A stretch of 43,986 nucleotides of DNA from JBMOLL01 sp049325415 (GCA_049325415.1 JBMOLL010000105.1:1-43986); one strand, 5' to 3'. Positions 16,120 through 25,284 are shown, counted from the first letter of the stretch. Numbers and translations are program-made. The notes: a model not told the origin generated them from the letters alone.

Positions 16120-17631
16120 ATGAATATTCGTCCTCCCCGCAAACAGCTCTGGTACCTGGCCATTATCCTTGTGGTGGCCTGGTTGCAGCTTTTTTGCAAG
16201 CTGGGAGAGCTGCCCGTAAGGTTATGGGATGAAAGCCGCAATGCGGTAAGTGCAAGGGAGATGTTCCATAATGGCAACTACCTGGTAAAATACTATGATG
16301 GCCGGCCCGACAACTGGGAACTGAAGCCCCCCCTGCTCCTCTGGCACCAGGTCCTGTTCCTGAAACTCTTTGGTCCGCATGAATGGGCCATCAGGCTGCC
16401 CTCGGCCCTCTATGCCCTGCTGACGGTGCTGCTGCTGTTCCGCTTTTCGGCGAGAGACCTGAAATCCCCCGAAACCGGACTGCTGGCGGCACTGGTCCTG
16501 CTGACCTCCTATGGCTACCTCGACCGGCATATCGCCCGTACGGGCGACCATGATGCCATGCTGACTTTTTTCCTGACCTTTCAGACGATAAGTTTTTTCA
16601 GGTACCTGAATGCACCGGAGAGCCGGAACCGGCACCTTTCGCTGTTTACCCTCAGCCTGGTTGCCTCCGTTTATGCAAAAGGTATAGCAGGGATGTTCTT
16701 TCTTCCGGGTTTTCTCCTCTACACGGTAATTTCCGGTCGCTTTCTCAAAGTGCTTCGGCACGGTTACCTCTATGTCTGCATAGCCGCCTTTCTGCTACTG
16801 GCCGGAGGATATTACGCGGTGAGAGAACTCAGCCTGCCCGGCTACCTTAAAGCGGTCTGGGAAAATGAGATGCTGCCCCGGTATACGAACCAGGCCAGCA
16901 ATTTCATTTACAAGCACCAGGGCGACAGGTTCTTTTACCTCCGGGGTTTCCGGACCGGCCGTTTCGTTCCCTGGATCTGGGGACTCGTGGCCCTGATCCC
17001 CATCGGCTTTCTGAAGAAGCACAGGCACCAGCGTCCTTTTTTCCTCTACCTGCTGCTGACCGCAGTGGCCTTCCTGGTGATCATCTCCATGGGCACGAAA
17101 AATATCTGGTACGATGCGCCGCTTTTTCCCCTGCTGGCCCTGCTTTTTGCCATGGGCTTCGTACAGTTATCGGCTTTCCTCTCAGAAACACCCCTTCCCC
17201 CATGGCTAAGGACCGCGATCCCGGCCACGGTATTTTTCGCGTTGATCCTTTTCAGTCTGAACAAAACAAAGGGACTAACCTTTCAGGTCCGGGAAAGGGC
17301 GTGGGCGTACGAAGAGCAGGGGATCTCCTATTACCTCAGAGAGCTGTACCGGACCGGACAGCAGGGTGAAAAGCTCACGATAGCCTATCACGGGACGCCC
17401 TCCCATATCCATTTTTACATGAACCTCCTCAATGAAAACAACAATGAGATCAGGCTCACCGATTACCATAAACTGGAGCCGGGCATCCGGGTTATCAGTT
17501 GCCAGAAAAACATCCGGGAATATCTTGAAGCCCATTACCGGGTGATCCTTCTGAGCGAGCCCTTCCCCTCCACGGCACTGTATTCCATTGAAGCTGTCCG
17601 GGAACCGGAGGTCACTCCCCCGGCAGAATAA
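16120..17631 (+). CDS. ArnT/PMT-type membrane glycosyltransferase
   Basis: A 503-residue polytopic membrane protein of the GT-C ArnT/PMT superfamily, which transfers sugars from polyprenyl-phosphate donors to lipids or proteins on the periplasmic face. The first periplasmic loop holds the acidic pair LPVRLWDESRNAVSAREM (D37, E38), followed by WELKPPLLLWHQ and the helix WAIRLPSALYALLTVLLL. About eleven to twelve hydrophobic segments extend to about residue 385. A soluble periplasmic C-terminal part (about 390-503) includes YHGTPSHIHFYMN. Length is close to that of ArnT-like proteins (about 550). The acceptor is unknown. It has a candidate promoter upstream and is separated from the YccF gene by 140 bp carrying a palindromic repeat. 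Confidence 0.87.
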   Translation: MNIRPPRKQLWYLAIILVVAWLQLFCKLGELPVRLWDESRNAVSAREMFHNGNYLVKYYDGRPDNWELKPPLLLWHQVLFLKLFGPHEWAIRLPSALYALLTVLLLFRFSARDLKSPETGLLAALVLLTSYGYLDRHIARTGDHDAMLTFFLTFQTISFFRYLNAPESRNRHLSLFTLSLVASVYAKGIAGMFFLPGFLLYTVISGRFLKVLRHGYLYVCIAAFLLLAGGYYAVRELSLPGYLKAVWENEMLPRYTNQASNFIYKHQGDRFFYLRGFRTGRFVPWIWGLVALIPIGFLKKHRHQRPFFLYLLLTAVAFLVIISMGTKNIWYDAPLFPLLALLFAMGFVQLSAFLSETPLPPWLRTAIPATVFFALILFSLNKTKGLTFQVRERAWAYEEQGISYYLRELYRTGQQGEKLTIAYHGTPSHIHFYMNLLNENNNEIRLTDYHKLEPGIRVISCQKNIREYLEAHYRVILLSEPFPSTALYSIEAVREPEVTPPAE

Positions 17632-17689
17632 TACAGGCAGGGCTCTGCTGATCAGGGATAGTATCGGAGATACCGGCTTTCGTCTCAAT

Positions 17690-17728
17690 AAACCCATTTA
17701 ATGCGTCAGGAATTGTCCTAATGCATTA
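17690..17728. repeat. 39-bp palindromic dispersed repeat, copy 1
   Basis: This 39-bp segment is the reverse complement of 35217-35255 at 35 of 39 positions. Its central part (CAGGAATTGTCCT with flanking TAATGC/GCATTA) is itself a near-palindrome. It lies in the gap between the glycosyltransferase and YccF genes, with its right end 43 bp before the YccF ATG. Confidence 0.85.
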
Positions 17729-17771
17729 TTTTGTAACTTGGGTGAGCATTAACTCCTAACAACCCGTTCAG

Positions 17772-18146
17772 ATGAATTTTATAGGAAATCTGTTGTGGCT
17801 GGTTTTCGGCGGACTGGTGATCGCACTGGAATACCTGCTTGCCTCTCTCCTGCTTTGTATCACCATCATCGGCATCCCCTTCGGGATCCAGACCCTCAAA
17901 CTGGCCGGTCTGGCCCTGTGGCCCTTTGGTTCGGAGGTCAGGCCCGGGCCTCGAGCCGGGGGCTGCCTGTCGACCATTTTCAACATCCTCTGGCTCCTTA
18001 CCGGCGGGCTCTGCATCTGCCTGACCCACCTGGCCTTTGCCCTGCTGCTGGCCATCACCATCATCGGAATCCCGTTTGCAGCCCAGCATCTCAAGCTGGC
18101 CGGGCTGGCGCTGACTCCTTTCGGCCGTGAAGTAGTAGCAAAATAA
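17772..18146 (+). CDS. yccF: YccF domain-containing inner membrane protein
   Basis: A 124-residue membrane protein made of two YccF domains (PF03733). The repeat unit ITIIGIPFGIQTLKLAGLALWPFGSEV (about 33-59) recurs as ITIIGIPFAAQHLKLAGLALTPFGREV (about 95-121). Each unit has hydrophobic helices (LLWLVFGGLVIALEYLLASLLL and ILWLLTGGLCICLTHLAFALLLA). Function in Bacteria is not established. It is followed after 16 bp by the MBL-fold hydrolase gene and is probably co-transcribed with it. Confidence 0.93.
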   Translation: MNFIGNLLWLVFGGLVIALEYLLASLLLCITIIGIPFGIQTLKLAGLALWPFGSEVRPGPRAGGCLSTIFNILWLLTGGLCICLTHLAFALLLAITIIGIPFAAQHLKLAGLALTPFGREVVAK

Positions 18147-18162
18147 CCTAAAACAACCAGCA

Positions 18163-18984
18163 ATGGAAAGAAGAACCTTTGTACGCACCCTCGTTCTGAC
18201 ATCGGGGACCGTACTGCTCGGAGGTGCCGGGCTGAAAGGCGCATTCCGCGACGGTGATACCGTTGTGGTAAAAATGATCTATAACAATACCGGGAGCCGC
18301 GAAGGGATGAAGAATGACTGGGGCCTGTCGGTCTGGGTTGAAAAGAACGGAACGGTACTGCTGTTCGATACCGGCGGCAAGCCCGATATCCTCCTCCGGA
18401 ATATGGCGACGGAAGGTCTCGATCCCGCCAGGATCAAAGCCGTGTTGATCTCCCACAACCACTGGGATCATACCGGAGGTCTGGAACAAGTGCTGGAGCG
18501 GGCCATGCCGGAACTGCCGGTGTATGTACCGGAAAATGACCTGGAAGATTTCAAAAAGATCTATCCGGGAAAAAATATCAAAGGCCTTGGTGAACCCATG
18601 CAGATATTGCCCGGTTTCTACTCCGGCGGACAGCTTTCTGCGGGAGCAAACGGGGAACTGCTGTATGAGCAGGCACTGATCATTGAACAGGGTTATGCAC
18701 TGTTCCTGTTTACCGGATGTTCACATCCGGGGATCGTAAAGATGGTGGAAAGGGCAAAAGAGATCTTTCCAGGTAAAAAAATCGCCCTGGTCGCCGGCGG
18801 GTTTCACCTGCTGAGGACCAAAGAAAGTGAGATCAGTGAAATTTCCGGCCGGCTCAGGGATCTGGGTGTGGAGAAACTGGCGGCATCCCACTGCACCGGC
18901 GACAAGGCTATTGCGTACTTCAGGGAGGCATGGAAGGAGGATTTTACCGGCTTTGACCTGGGCGACGAACGAAGCATTATCTAA
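18163..18984 (+). CDS. Tat-exported MBL-fold metallo-hydrolase (COG1237 type)
   Basis: A 273-residue protein with an N-terminal twin-arginine-like signal (MERRTFVRTLVLTSG, then a hydrophobic stretch). It is followed by a metallo-beta-lactamase fold similar to the COG1237 / dihydropterin-aminobenzene phosphate synthase-like group. The metal-binding motif HNHWDH is at 98-103 (in ISHNHWDHTGGL). Further ligands are plausible in FTGCSHPGIVKMVE, GGFHL and AASHCTGDKA. The family is annotated from an archaeal methanopterin step, which is unlikely to apply in a Tat-exported bacterial protein, so the substrate is unknown. Gap to YccF is 16 bp. Confidence 0.87.
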   Translation: MERRTFVRTLVLTSGTVLLGGAGLKGAFRDGDTVVVKMIYNNTGSREGMKNDWGLSVWVEKNGTVLLFDTGGKPDILLRNMATEGLDPARIKAVLISHNHWDHTGGLEQVLERAMPELPVYVPENDLEDFKKIYPGKNIKGLGEPMQILPGFYSGGQLSAGANGELLYEQALIIEQGYALFLFTGCSHPGIVKMVERAKEIFPGKKIALVAGGFHLLRTKESEISEISGRLRDLGVEKLAASHCTGDKAIAYFREAWKEDFTGFDLGDERSII

Positions 18985-19047
18985 GCTTTATTTGCCGGTG
19001 CAGGTAACAGCACCCTTTATTACCCGACTTTCCTTGAACCCATTCCG

Positions 19048-19135
19048 TTACAGAATGCAGGTTCTGTAAATAAAATAGATCCACTCAGGATTTTTCAGGT
19101 GAAAGTTGTATCTTCAATACACCTAAAATCCTGAG
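19048..19135 (+). promoter_or_regulatory. Two hairpins in the leader of the 19138 gene
   Basis: TTACAGAA (19048-19055) pairs with TTCTGTAA (19062-19069). A second, larger hairpin pairs CTCAGGATTTT (19084-19094) and AGGTG (19097-19101) with CACCT (19120-19124) and AAAATCCTGAG (19125-19135), with a 2-nt bulge. It ends two bases before the ATG at 19138. No T-tract follows. If transcribed, the second hairpin would bury the translation start. Confidence 0.7.
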
Positions 19136-19137
19136 CC

Positions 19138-19665
19138 ATGAAAAAAACCAGTTTTCTCTCTGCATTTATCCTCTTCATTCTTTTACCGCTAACAGCCCAG
19201 GACAAATTTAATGTCAATACCCAGGAGATTCAGGGAAACGGGCAATCCAGCGTAGTCAGATTAAGCCTGCTCGCCCCCTCAGTGGAAGCTGATGTGAGCC
19301 TTGATGAAAAGACTTCGTTGTCGATTGAAGTCTGGTCGGGCTTTTTGCTTGCCTGGGGATCAGCCGGGACAAGTTTTCACATGTTTTACGGATTACAGCT
19401 TGAGCCCCGTTTTTTTGCAAACCAGGCAAAAAGACAGGCTCTTGGTAAAAGGACTGATCACTATTCCGGAGCCTACGTCGGACTGCCCCTGAGCCTTGAA
19501 CTATCCAGTCCCTATATCACTTTCGGTCCGGTTGGTGGTTTTCAGAATATGATCGGCCAACATGGATTCTGGAGAATAGAATTCGGTCCCGGACTCATGT
19601 TAATGGAAGACCGGCTTTACATGACCCGGATCGGATCCCTGGCACTCGGCTTTATCCTGGAATAA
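19138..19665 (+). CDS. Small putative outer-membrane beta-barrel protein
   Basis: A 175-residue protein with a clear Sec signal peptide (MKKTSFLSAFILFILLPLTAQ). The rest is amphipathic beta-strand-like sequence rich in Gly and aromatic residues (for example RLSLLAPSVEADVSLDEKTSLSIEV, FHMFYGLQLEPRFF, ITFGPVGGFQNMIG, WRIEFGPGLMLM) and ends with the hydrophobic strand LALGFILE. This pattern fits a small eight-stranded outer-membrane barrel, but no family is recognised. The gene is monocistronic in appearance, with a hairpin immediately before the start codon. The next strong terminator is 266 bp downstream. Confidence 0.72.
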   Translation: MKKTSFLSAFILFILLPLTAQDKFNVNTQEIQGNGQSSVVRLSLLAPSVEADVSLDEKTSLSIEVWSGFLLAWGSAGTSFHMFYGLQLEPRFFANQAKRQALGKRTDHYSGAYVGLPLSLELSSPYITFGPVGGFQNMIGQHGFWRIEFGPGLMLMEDRLYMTRIGSLALGFILE

Positions 19666-19930
19666 CAACACAGAACCATCTCCTGCTTCCAGGATTAGTT
19701 TAAAAAATGCATAGCATTTTCATCAAGAAATACGATTGATTCACCCCTGGAAACAAACATTCTGTCATTCTAATGAATTTTTTTTGCATTTTCCGGGTAA
19801 CGAAATCCCCAAAAATGGAATTAAGGGGTGAAGTGGATCAAAACGTCATCTTACAGTACTGATCATAAAGATTGAGCCGGTTCTGAGCCGGCCGATTTTC
19901 CAGGTTAAGTGTAATTTGTGTTTCCATGAC

Positions 19931-19985
19931 AGGAGGGATGCCATCCTCCACCCCCTATCCCAAGGCATCCCTCCTCTTTTTTTTT
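19931..19985 (+). terminator. Strong rho-independent terminator
   Basis: A perfect 12-bp stem, AGGAGGGATGCC (19931-19942) with GGCATCCCTCCT (19964-19975), has a 21-nt loop and is followed by C and nine T residues. It may end the transcript of the 19138 gene, leaving a 265-nt 3' UTR, or an unrecognised small RNA. From 19666 to 19930 I see no coding sequence. Confidence 0.85.
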
Positions 19986-20084
19986 GCCCTGGCTGAAGGA
20001 GGGAGGAGTAAGGGATAAAATCCCGGAACAGTCGCCTGACGAAGCAATACCCTCTGAAACAGCACCAATCCCCATCAACATAAA

Positions 20085-20200
20085 TAAGGTTAAGGATAAG
20101 GTTAAGAATAAGGTTAAGAATGAAGTGCTTGCAAAAAACGTTGCAGCAGCAATAGGCCCCTCAACCTCTGGCAGCCGAAGCTTTAGCGAAGGCTGCCTCA
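20085..20200. repeat. GGTTAAG repeats and dispersed repeat copy 2
   Basis: AAGGTTAAG(G/A)AT units repeat from about 20086 to 20120. The 46-bp stretch 20110-20155 is the inverted counterpart of 11901-11946 (40 of 46 bases identical). A 7-bp inverted repeat, GGCAGCC (20170-20176) and GGCTGCC (20191-20197), follows. The stretch up to 20311 holds no other recognisable feature. Confidence 0.83.
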
Positions 20201-20311
20201 ATCTAAATTTATGCTTTAACATCCGGTTTCATTTCCTTCCTGAATAAAATGGTACTTTTACCCCGAAAGTACGCTTCGGATCTGAACACTGACTCAAATC
20301 AACGCTTGAAA

Positions 20312-20851
20312 ATGAACAGGATAAAAAAGATCACCAACAGGGAGGACATCTTTCCGGAATACCGCAACACCCCGATAGGACTGTTGCTTGAATACCATAA
20401 TCTGGGCAGGCAACAGGAAAACTATGATTCGGCTCAGCTGCTGGTCGGGATGTGCATGGATAACCGCAAGCACCTGAGGATGCCCGACAACTTTGCCTAT
20501 ATCATCCGGTCGGGGGGCGCCAACCTGCGCTACAGTGAGTTCAAGGTTTCCTATGCCATCGCGGTCGGAGGGATCGGTCATATTGCCCTTATCGGCCATA
20601 ATCACTGCGGCATGGTTAACCTGATTGCCCGCCGTGAGCAGTTTATTGACGGTCTGACGGAAAAAGCAGGCTGGGACCGACAGTTTGCCGAAGAGCATTT
20701 TAACAGCTACGCTCCGATGTTCGAGATCGGCAACGAGATCGATTTCGTGCTTTCGGAGGCACAGCGGATACGCAACCGCTATCCGAAGATCATGGTGGCA
20801 CCACTTTTTTATCTCGTGGAAGACGGCATGTTATACCATGTCCGGGAATAA
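20312..20851 (+). CDS. Beta-class carbonic anhydrase
   Basis: A 179-residue beta-carbonic anhydrase that interconverts CO2 and bicarbonate with a zinc ion. The zinc and active-site motifs are CMDNR (C48, D50, R52), IIRSGGANLR (64-73) and IGHNHCGM (H96, C99). The ligand set Cys-His-Cys is complete. The frame is open upstream to 20249, but family N-termini start close to MNRIKK, so ATG 20312 is preferred. No signal peptide is seen, so it is cytoplasmic. It stands alone. A CGGAATCCC/GGGATTTCCG hairpin with no T-tract lies just downstream at 20880-20901. Confidence 0.87.
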   Translation: MNRIKKITNREDIFPEYRNTPIGLLLEYHNLGRQQENYDSAQLLVGMCMDNRKHLRMPDNFAYIIRSGGANLRYSEFKVSYAIAVGGIGHIALIGHNHCGMVNLIARREQFIDGLTEKAGWDRQFAEEHFNSYAPMFEIGNEIDFVLSEAQRIRNRYPKIMVAPLFYLVEDGMLYHVRE

Positions 20852-21089
20852 ACAACTCCGAACGACAGTCGTGCCCTTCTCGGAATCCCCCGGGATTTCC
20901 GGTTAAACCACTCAAAACGGTCAACGGTCGAAGGGCAGTTCTTGACTATTCCGGTATATTTTCTATTTTTATACAAGCATTGTTCGGCCTTCCTTGCTCC
21001 GGGCGAAAAATAAAAGCGTCTGATTCCCAGGCCCGAACATGCGTCAGTATAAAATAAAAGTAACTGAACAACCTACTAATCTTCAAGCT

Positions 21090-22772
21090 ATGAAATGGAT
21101 ATTCGTGGCCCTTATGTTTCTGGCCCAGCCTTTCGTCTGTGCTCAGCAACTGAACCAGGCTTCTTACCATCCGGGGAGCGTAAAAAGGGTTTTTCTGGAT
21201 AAAGCATACCAGAAGGCACCGTATACGGTTCTTGATCAGGAAAATAAAGTGGTTCTGGAAGGATCCTTCAGCTGGGCCGGCGACTGGTCCTATTCCGGAA
21301 CCAGTGTCTGCTATGCCGATTTCAGTGATATTGAGCAGCCCGGAACTTATACCCTGCTGGTTGCCGAAACCACACTCAGCGTACCTTTCAGGATTGAAGC
21401 CGACAGCTACACCAATCTGGCTGCGGCACTGATCAAATCCTACTACCATGCGCGCGCTTCAATAGAGATCCTTCCCGACTATGCCGGCAAATTTGCCCGG
21501 AAGATGGGACACCCCGACGACAGGATTCTCATTCATGCCTCTGCCGCCAGCCCCGACCGGCCGGCCGGAAGCAGCATCAGTTCCCCCGGTGGCTGGTACG
21601 ATGCCGGGGATTATAACAAGTATATCGTGAATTCCGGTATCACGACCTTCACCCTGCTGCATGCCCTGGAACTCTTTCCGGAATACTTTGACAGGCTTCC
21701 GCTGAATATCCCGGAAAGCGGGAACCGTCTTCCCGACCTCCTCGACGAAACCCTGTATAATCTCCGCTGGATGATGACCATGCAGGACCCCGGAGACGGA
21801 GGGGTGTATCATAAACTTACTTCCCTTGGATTCTGTGGCATGGTGATGCCCGAGAACGACCTCTCCGACCGTTACGTGGTGATGAAAAGTACCGCTGCGG
21901 GACTTGACTTTGCGGCAACACTTGCCAAGGCAGCACGGGTTCTCCGGGCCTATGAGCCGGCTCTCCCGGGACTGGCCGATTCCTGCCTGAGCATGGCTGA
22001 AAAAGCCTGGGGCTGGTGTATCCTTCATCCCGACCTGGTATATAAACAACCTGCTGATGTATCAACCGGTGAATACGGCGACAGGAATCTGAGCGATGAA
22101 TGGTTCTGGGCCGCCTGCGAGCTTTATCTGAGTACGGGAAAGAAAGCCTATCTGAAAAAAGCGTCTTTCAGCCCGGTCGATTTCAGGGTGCCCGAATGGC
22201 GCCGCACCGGTCTTCTCGGCGTTTACTCCCTCCTCAGCAGCCCTAAAAAGCTGTCGGCATCCCTCCTGAAAGAAAGCAGGGAAACACTGATGGAACTTGC
22301 CGGTAAATACCTCGAAACCTACCGGAATTCTCCATACAAGATCTCCAATGAGGAATTTCCCTGGGGAAGCAACGGGGAAGTGGCCAATCAGGGCGTTCTC
22401 TTCATCCATGCCTACCGGCTCAGTTCCGACCGGAGGTACCTCGATGCTGCCGATGCCTGTCTGGGCTACCTTCTGGGAGCCAACCCGGTGGGCACCAGTT
22501 TCATCACCGGTTTTGGGATTAAGAGCCCCATGCACATCCATGAACGCCGGTCGGTTGCCGATGGTATACCCGAGCCGGTTCCCGGGCTTCTGGCCGGCGG
22601 ACCGACCCTGCAGGCACGAAACGACTGCGGGCCGGAAGCCTATCCCTCCGAATACCCTGCTGCCTGTTACCTCGACGACGTTTGCAGCTATTCAACCAAC
22701 GAAATTGCCATCAACTGGAATGCTCCGGCAGTACTGCTGGTTTCCGCACTCGATCAACTTCTGAACAAATAA
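21090..22772 (+). CDS. Secreted GH9 endoglucanase/cellulase with N-terminal Ig-like domain
   Basis: A 560-residue glycoside hydrolase of family 9. The signal peptide is MKWIFVALMFLAQPFVCAQ, which decides ATG 21090 rather than the in-frame ATG at 21039. An Ig-like CelD_N domain (about 20-105) precedes the (alpha/alpha)6 catalytic domain (about 110-555). Catalytic features are GGWYDAGDYNKY with Asp171 and Asp174 (nucleophilic water activation) and the C-terminal SYSTNEIAINWNAP with general acid Glu538. The HERRS segment also matches the family. GH9 enzymes cleave beta-1,4-glucans; a few act on related linkages. The cellobiose phosphorylase gene begins 16 bp after the stop, strongly supporting a cellulose or cello-oligosaccharide substrate. 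There is no T9SS tail, so it is probably periplasmic. Confidence 0.92.
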   Translation: MKWIFVALMFLAQPFVCAQQLNQASYHPGSVKRVFLDKAYQKAPYTVLDQENKVVLEGSFSWAGDWSYSGTSVCYADFSDIEQPGTYTLLVAETTLSVPFRIEADSYTNLAAALIKSYYHARASIEILPDYAGKFARKMGHPDDRILIHASAASPDRPAGSSISSPGGWYDAGDYNKYIVNSGITTFTLLHALELFPEYFDRLPLNIPESGNRLPDLLDETLYNLRWMMTMQDPGDGGVYHKLTSLGFCGMVMPENDLSDRYVVMKSTAAGLDFAATLAKAARVLRAYEPALPGLADSCLSMAEKAWGWCILHPDLVYKQPADVSTGEYGDRNLSDEWFWAACELYLSTGKKAYLKKASFSPVDFRVPEWRRTGLLGVYSLLSSPKKLSASLLKESRETLMELAGKYLETYRNSPYKISNEEFPWGSNGEVANQGVLFIHAYRLSSDRRYLDAADACLGYLLGANPVGTSFITGFGIKSPMHIHERRSVADGIPEPVPGLLAGGPTLQARNDCGPEAYPSEYPAACYLDDVCSYSTNEIAINWNAPAVLLVSALDQLLNK

Positions 22773-22788
22773 ACATAAACAATACTCG

Positions 22789-25224
22789 ATGAAATACGGT
22801 TATTTTGACAATCCCGCCAGAGAATATGTAATTACCAGACCGGATACGCCCTTTCCGTGGATCAATTACCTGGGTTCAAAGGATTTTTTCACCCTGATGT
22901 CCAACACGAACGGCGGTTATTCCTTTTACAAGGACGCCCGCCTGCGCAGGATCACCCGGTACCGCTACAACTCCGTACCTGCCGATGACGGGGGAAAATA
23001 CTTCTATATCAATGAAGGCGGCGGGGTCTGGTCGCCCGGGTGGAAACCGGTGAAGAATACGCTCGACTTCTACGAGTGCCGGCACGGATTGGGTTATACC
23101 CTAATAAAAAGTGCGAAGAACGGGCTCGCGTGTGATCTGAAATGCTTTGTCCCGGTCGACCTGAACTGTGAAGTGCGAATGCTCAGTCTGCGGAACCAGA
23201 CCGATAAACGAAAAGAATTCAGCCTCTTTTCCTTTGTTGAGTTCAATCTCTGGAATGCACTGGACGACATGACCAATTTCCAGCGAAACCTGAGTACCGG
23301 TGAGGTGGAGATCGACGGCGCGGCAATCTACCATAAAACAGAATACCGGGAACGCCGGAACCATTATTCCTTTTACTGGGTGAACTGGCAGCCCGATGGT
23401 TTCGACACCGACCGGGAAACCTTTATCGGACTCTACAACGGCTTCGATCATCCCCAGGTTGTTTTTAACGGAAAGGCCGGTAATTCAGTGGCTCATGGCT
23501 GGAGCCCGATAGCTTCCCATCAGCTGAACCTTTCCCTTGAGCCGGGTGAGGAAAAGGAACTGATCTTTATCCTGGGATATATCGAAAATCCTGAAGCCGG
23601 GAAATGGGAATCAAAAGCCGTGATCAACAAAGCCCCTGCCCGGAAAATGATCAGCGAGCTCGACACCCCGGAGAAAGCAGAGAAAGCCTTTTCGAAGCTC
23701 AGGGCATACTGGGACAGGCTGTTGTCGGCTTACCAGGTGGAAAGCAGGGATGAGAAACTGGATACCATGGTGAACATCTGGAACCAGTACCAGTGTATGG
23801 TCACCTTCTGCATGTCGCGCTCGGCCTCGTATTTTGAAAGCGGGATCGGCCGGGGCATGGGCTTCAGGGATTCGAACCAGGACCTGATCGGTTTTGTGCA
23901 TATGATCCCCGAAAGCGCCCGCGAAAGGATCCTTGACATTGCCGCGACGCAGCTCGAAGACGGCGGAGCCTGGCACCAGTACCAGCCCCTGACCAAAAGA
24001 GGAAATGCCGATATCGGGGGAAATTTCAACGACGACCCGCTCTGGCTGATCCTGTCGGTCACCGAATATATCAAGGAAACCGGCGACTTTGCCCTTCTCG
24101 ATGAGCAGGTCCCCTTTAATAACGACGATACCAAAAAGGCCAGTCTTTTCGAGCATCTCCGACGCTCCTTTTATTTTACCGTGAACCGGAAAGGTCCTCA
24201 CGGACTGCCGCTTATCGGACGGGCCGACTGGAACGACTGCCTGAACCTGAACTGTTTCTCCACCACCCCTGATGAACCTTTTCAGACTACGGAGAACAAA
24301 ACCGAGGGTTCGAAAGCCGAATCGCTGATGATTGCCGGGATGTTCGTCCTTTTTGGCAAATACTACGCCGGACTGTGTGAAAGGACCGGACGCCCTGAAG
24401 AGGCCCGGGAAGCTCTCCTGCATGTCGGCGAAATGGAACAGGCTATCCTGAAGCATGGCTGGGACGGAAACTGGTTCCTACGCGCCTACGATTTCTACGG
24501 GGAGAAGATCGGCTCCCATGAAAACAGGGAAGGCAAAATGTTCATCGAATCGCAGGGATTCTGCACCATGGCCGGGATCGGCAGGGAGGATGGAAAGCTT
24601 CGCAAAGCCCTGGACTCGGTAAAGGAATACCTCGACACGCCCTACGGTATTGTCCTGAATAATCCGGCGTTCACGGAATATTACCTCAACATGGGAGAGA
24701 TCTCCACTTACCCGCAGGGCTACAAGGAAAACGCCGGGATCTTCTGCCATAACAACCCCTGGATCGTTATCGGGGAAACGGTGGCCGGAAACGGGGAACG
24801 GGCATTTGATTACTACAGCAAGATCGCTCCCTCCTATCTGCAGGAGATCCAGGAGTTGCATAAAACCGAGCCCTATGTGTACTCCCAGATGATCGCCGGC
24901 AAGGATGCCTTCCGGCCGGGGGAGGCCAAGAACTCCTGGCTTACCGGTACGGCAGCCTGGAATTTTTACGCCGTGGCACATTATATCCTGGGGCTGCGCC
25001 CGGGGTACGACGGACTGACGATCGATCCCTGTGTACCCCCCTCACTTGGTAACTTTGTACTGCACAGAAAATTCAGGGGAAAACAATTGACCATCCAGGT
25101 GATCAACGGGAAAAAGGGCTGCGGGGTTCAATCCTTGACGGTTAACGGAAAAGCCGTTGAAGGAAATGAGGTAGCCCTGGAATTGCTGGAACAGGAGAAT
25201 CAGATTACCGTATCACTTTACTGA
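22789..25224 (+). CDS. Cellobiose phosphorylase (GH94)
   Basis: An 811-residue cytoplasmic enzyme that splits cellobiose with phosphate to glucose 1-phosphate and glucose, saving ATP. Length equals that of well-studied clostridial enzymes. The N-terminus (MKYGYFDNPAREYVITRPDTP then FPWINYLGSKDFF) and long conserved stretches (VEFNLWNALDDMTNFQRNLS, IGRGMGFRDSNQDLIGFVH, HQYQPLTKRGN) are characteristic of cellobiose rather than chitobiose phosphorylase. The general acid is Asp483 in GRADWNDCLNLN. No signal peptide is present. It is the second gene of the operon: the upstream glucanase would supply cellobiose, although no transporter is encoded here. Confidence 0.95.
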   Translation: MKYGYFDNPAREYVITRPDTPFPWINYLGSKDFFTLMSNTNGGYSFYKDARLRRITRYRYNSVPADDGGKYFYINEGGGVWSPGWKPVKNTLDFYECRHGLGYTLIKSAKNGLACDLKCFVPVDLNCEVRMLSLRNQTDKRKEFSLFSFVEFNLWNALDDMTNFQRNLSTGEVEIDGAAIYHKTEYRERRNHYSFYWVNWQPDGFDTDRETFIGLYNGFDHPQVVFNGKAGNSVAHGWSPIASHQLNLSLEPGEEKELIFILGYIENPEAGKWESKAVINKAPARKMISELDTPEKAEKAFSKLRAYWDRLLSAYQVESRDEKLDTMVNIWNQYQCMVTFCMSRSASYFESGIGRGMGFRDSNQDLIGFVHMIPESARERILDIAATQLEDGGAWHQYQPLTKRGNADIGGNFNDDPLWLILSVTEYIKETGDFALLDEQVPFNNDDTKKASLFEHLRRSFYFTVNRKGPHGLPLIGRADWNDCLNLNCFSTTPDEPFQTTENKTEGSKAESLMIAGMFVLFGKYYAGLCERTGRPEEAREALLHVGEMEQAILKHGWDGNWFLRAYDFYGEKIGSHENREGKMFIESQGFCTMAGIGREDGKLRKALDSVKEYLDTPYGIVLNNPAFTEYYLNMGEISTYPQGYKENAGIFCHNNPWIVIGETVAGNGERAFDYYSKIAPSYLQEIQELHKTEPYVYSQMIAGKDAFRPGEAKNSWLTGTAAWNFYAVAHYILGLRPGYDGLTIDPCVPPSLGNFVLHRKFRGKQLTIQVINGKKGCGVQSLTVNGKAVEGNEVALELLEQENQITVSLY

Positions 25225-25284
25225 TACCGGCAGTTAATGCTAAACCTGGCAGCGGTCTGCAGCCGTTGCCATAAAACTATAAAG

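Noticed and set aside
18163..18984. Naming the MBL-fold protein as a methanopterin biosynthesis enzyme
   Set aside because: The family annotation comes from archaeal homologues, while this protein has a Tat-type export signal and no pathway neighbours.
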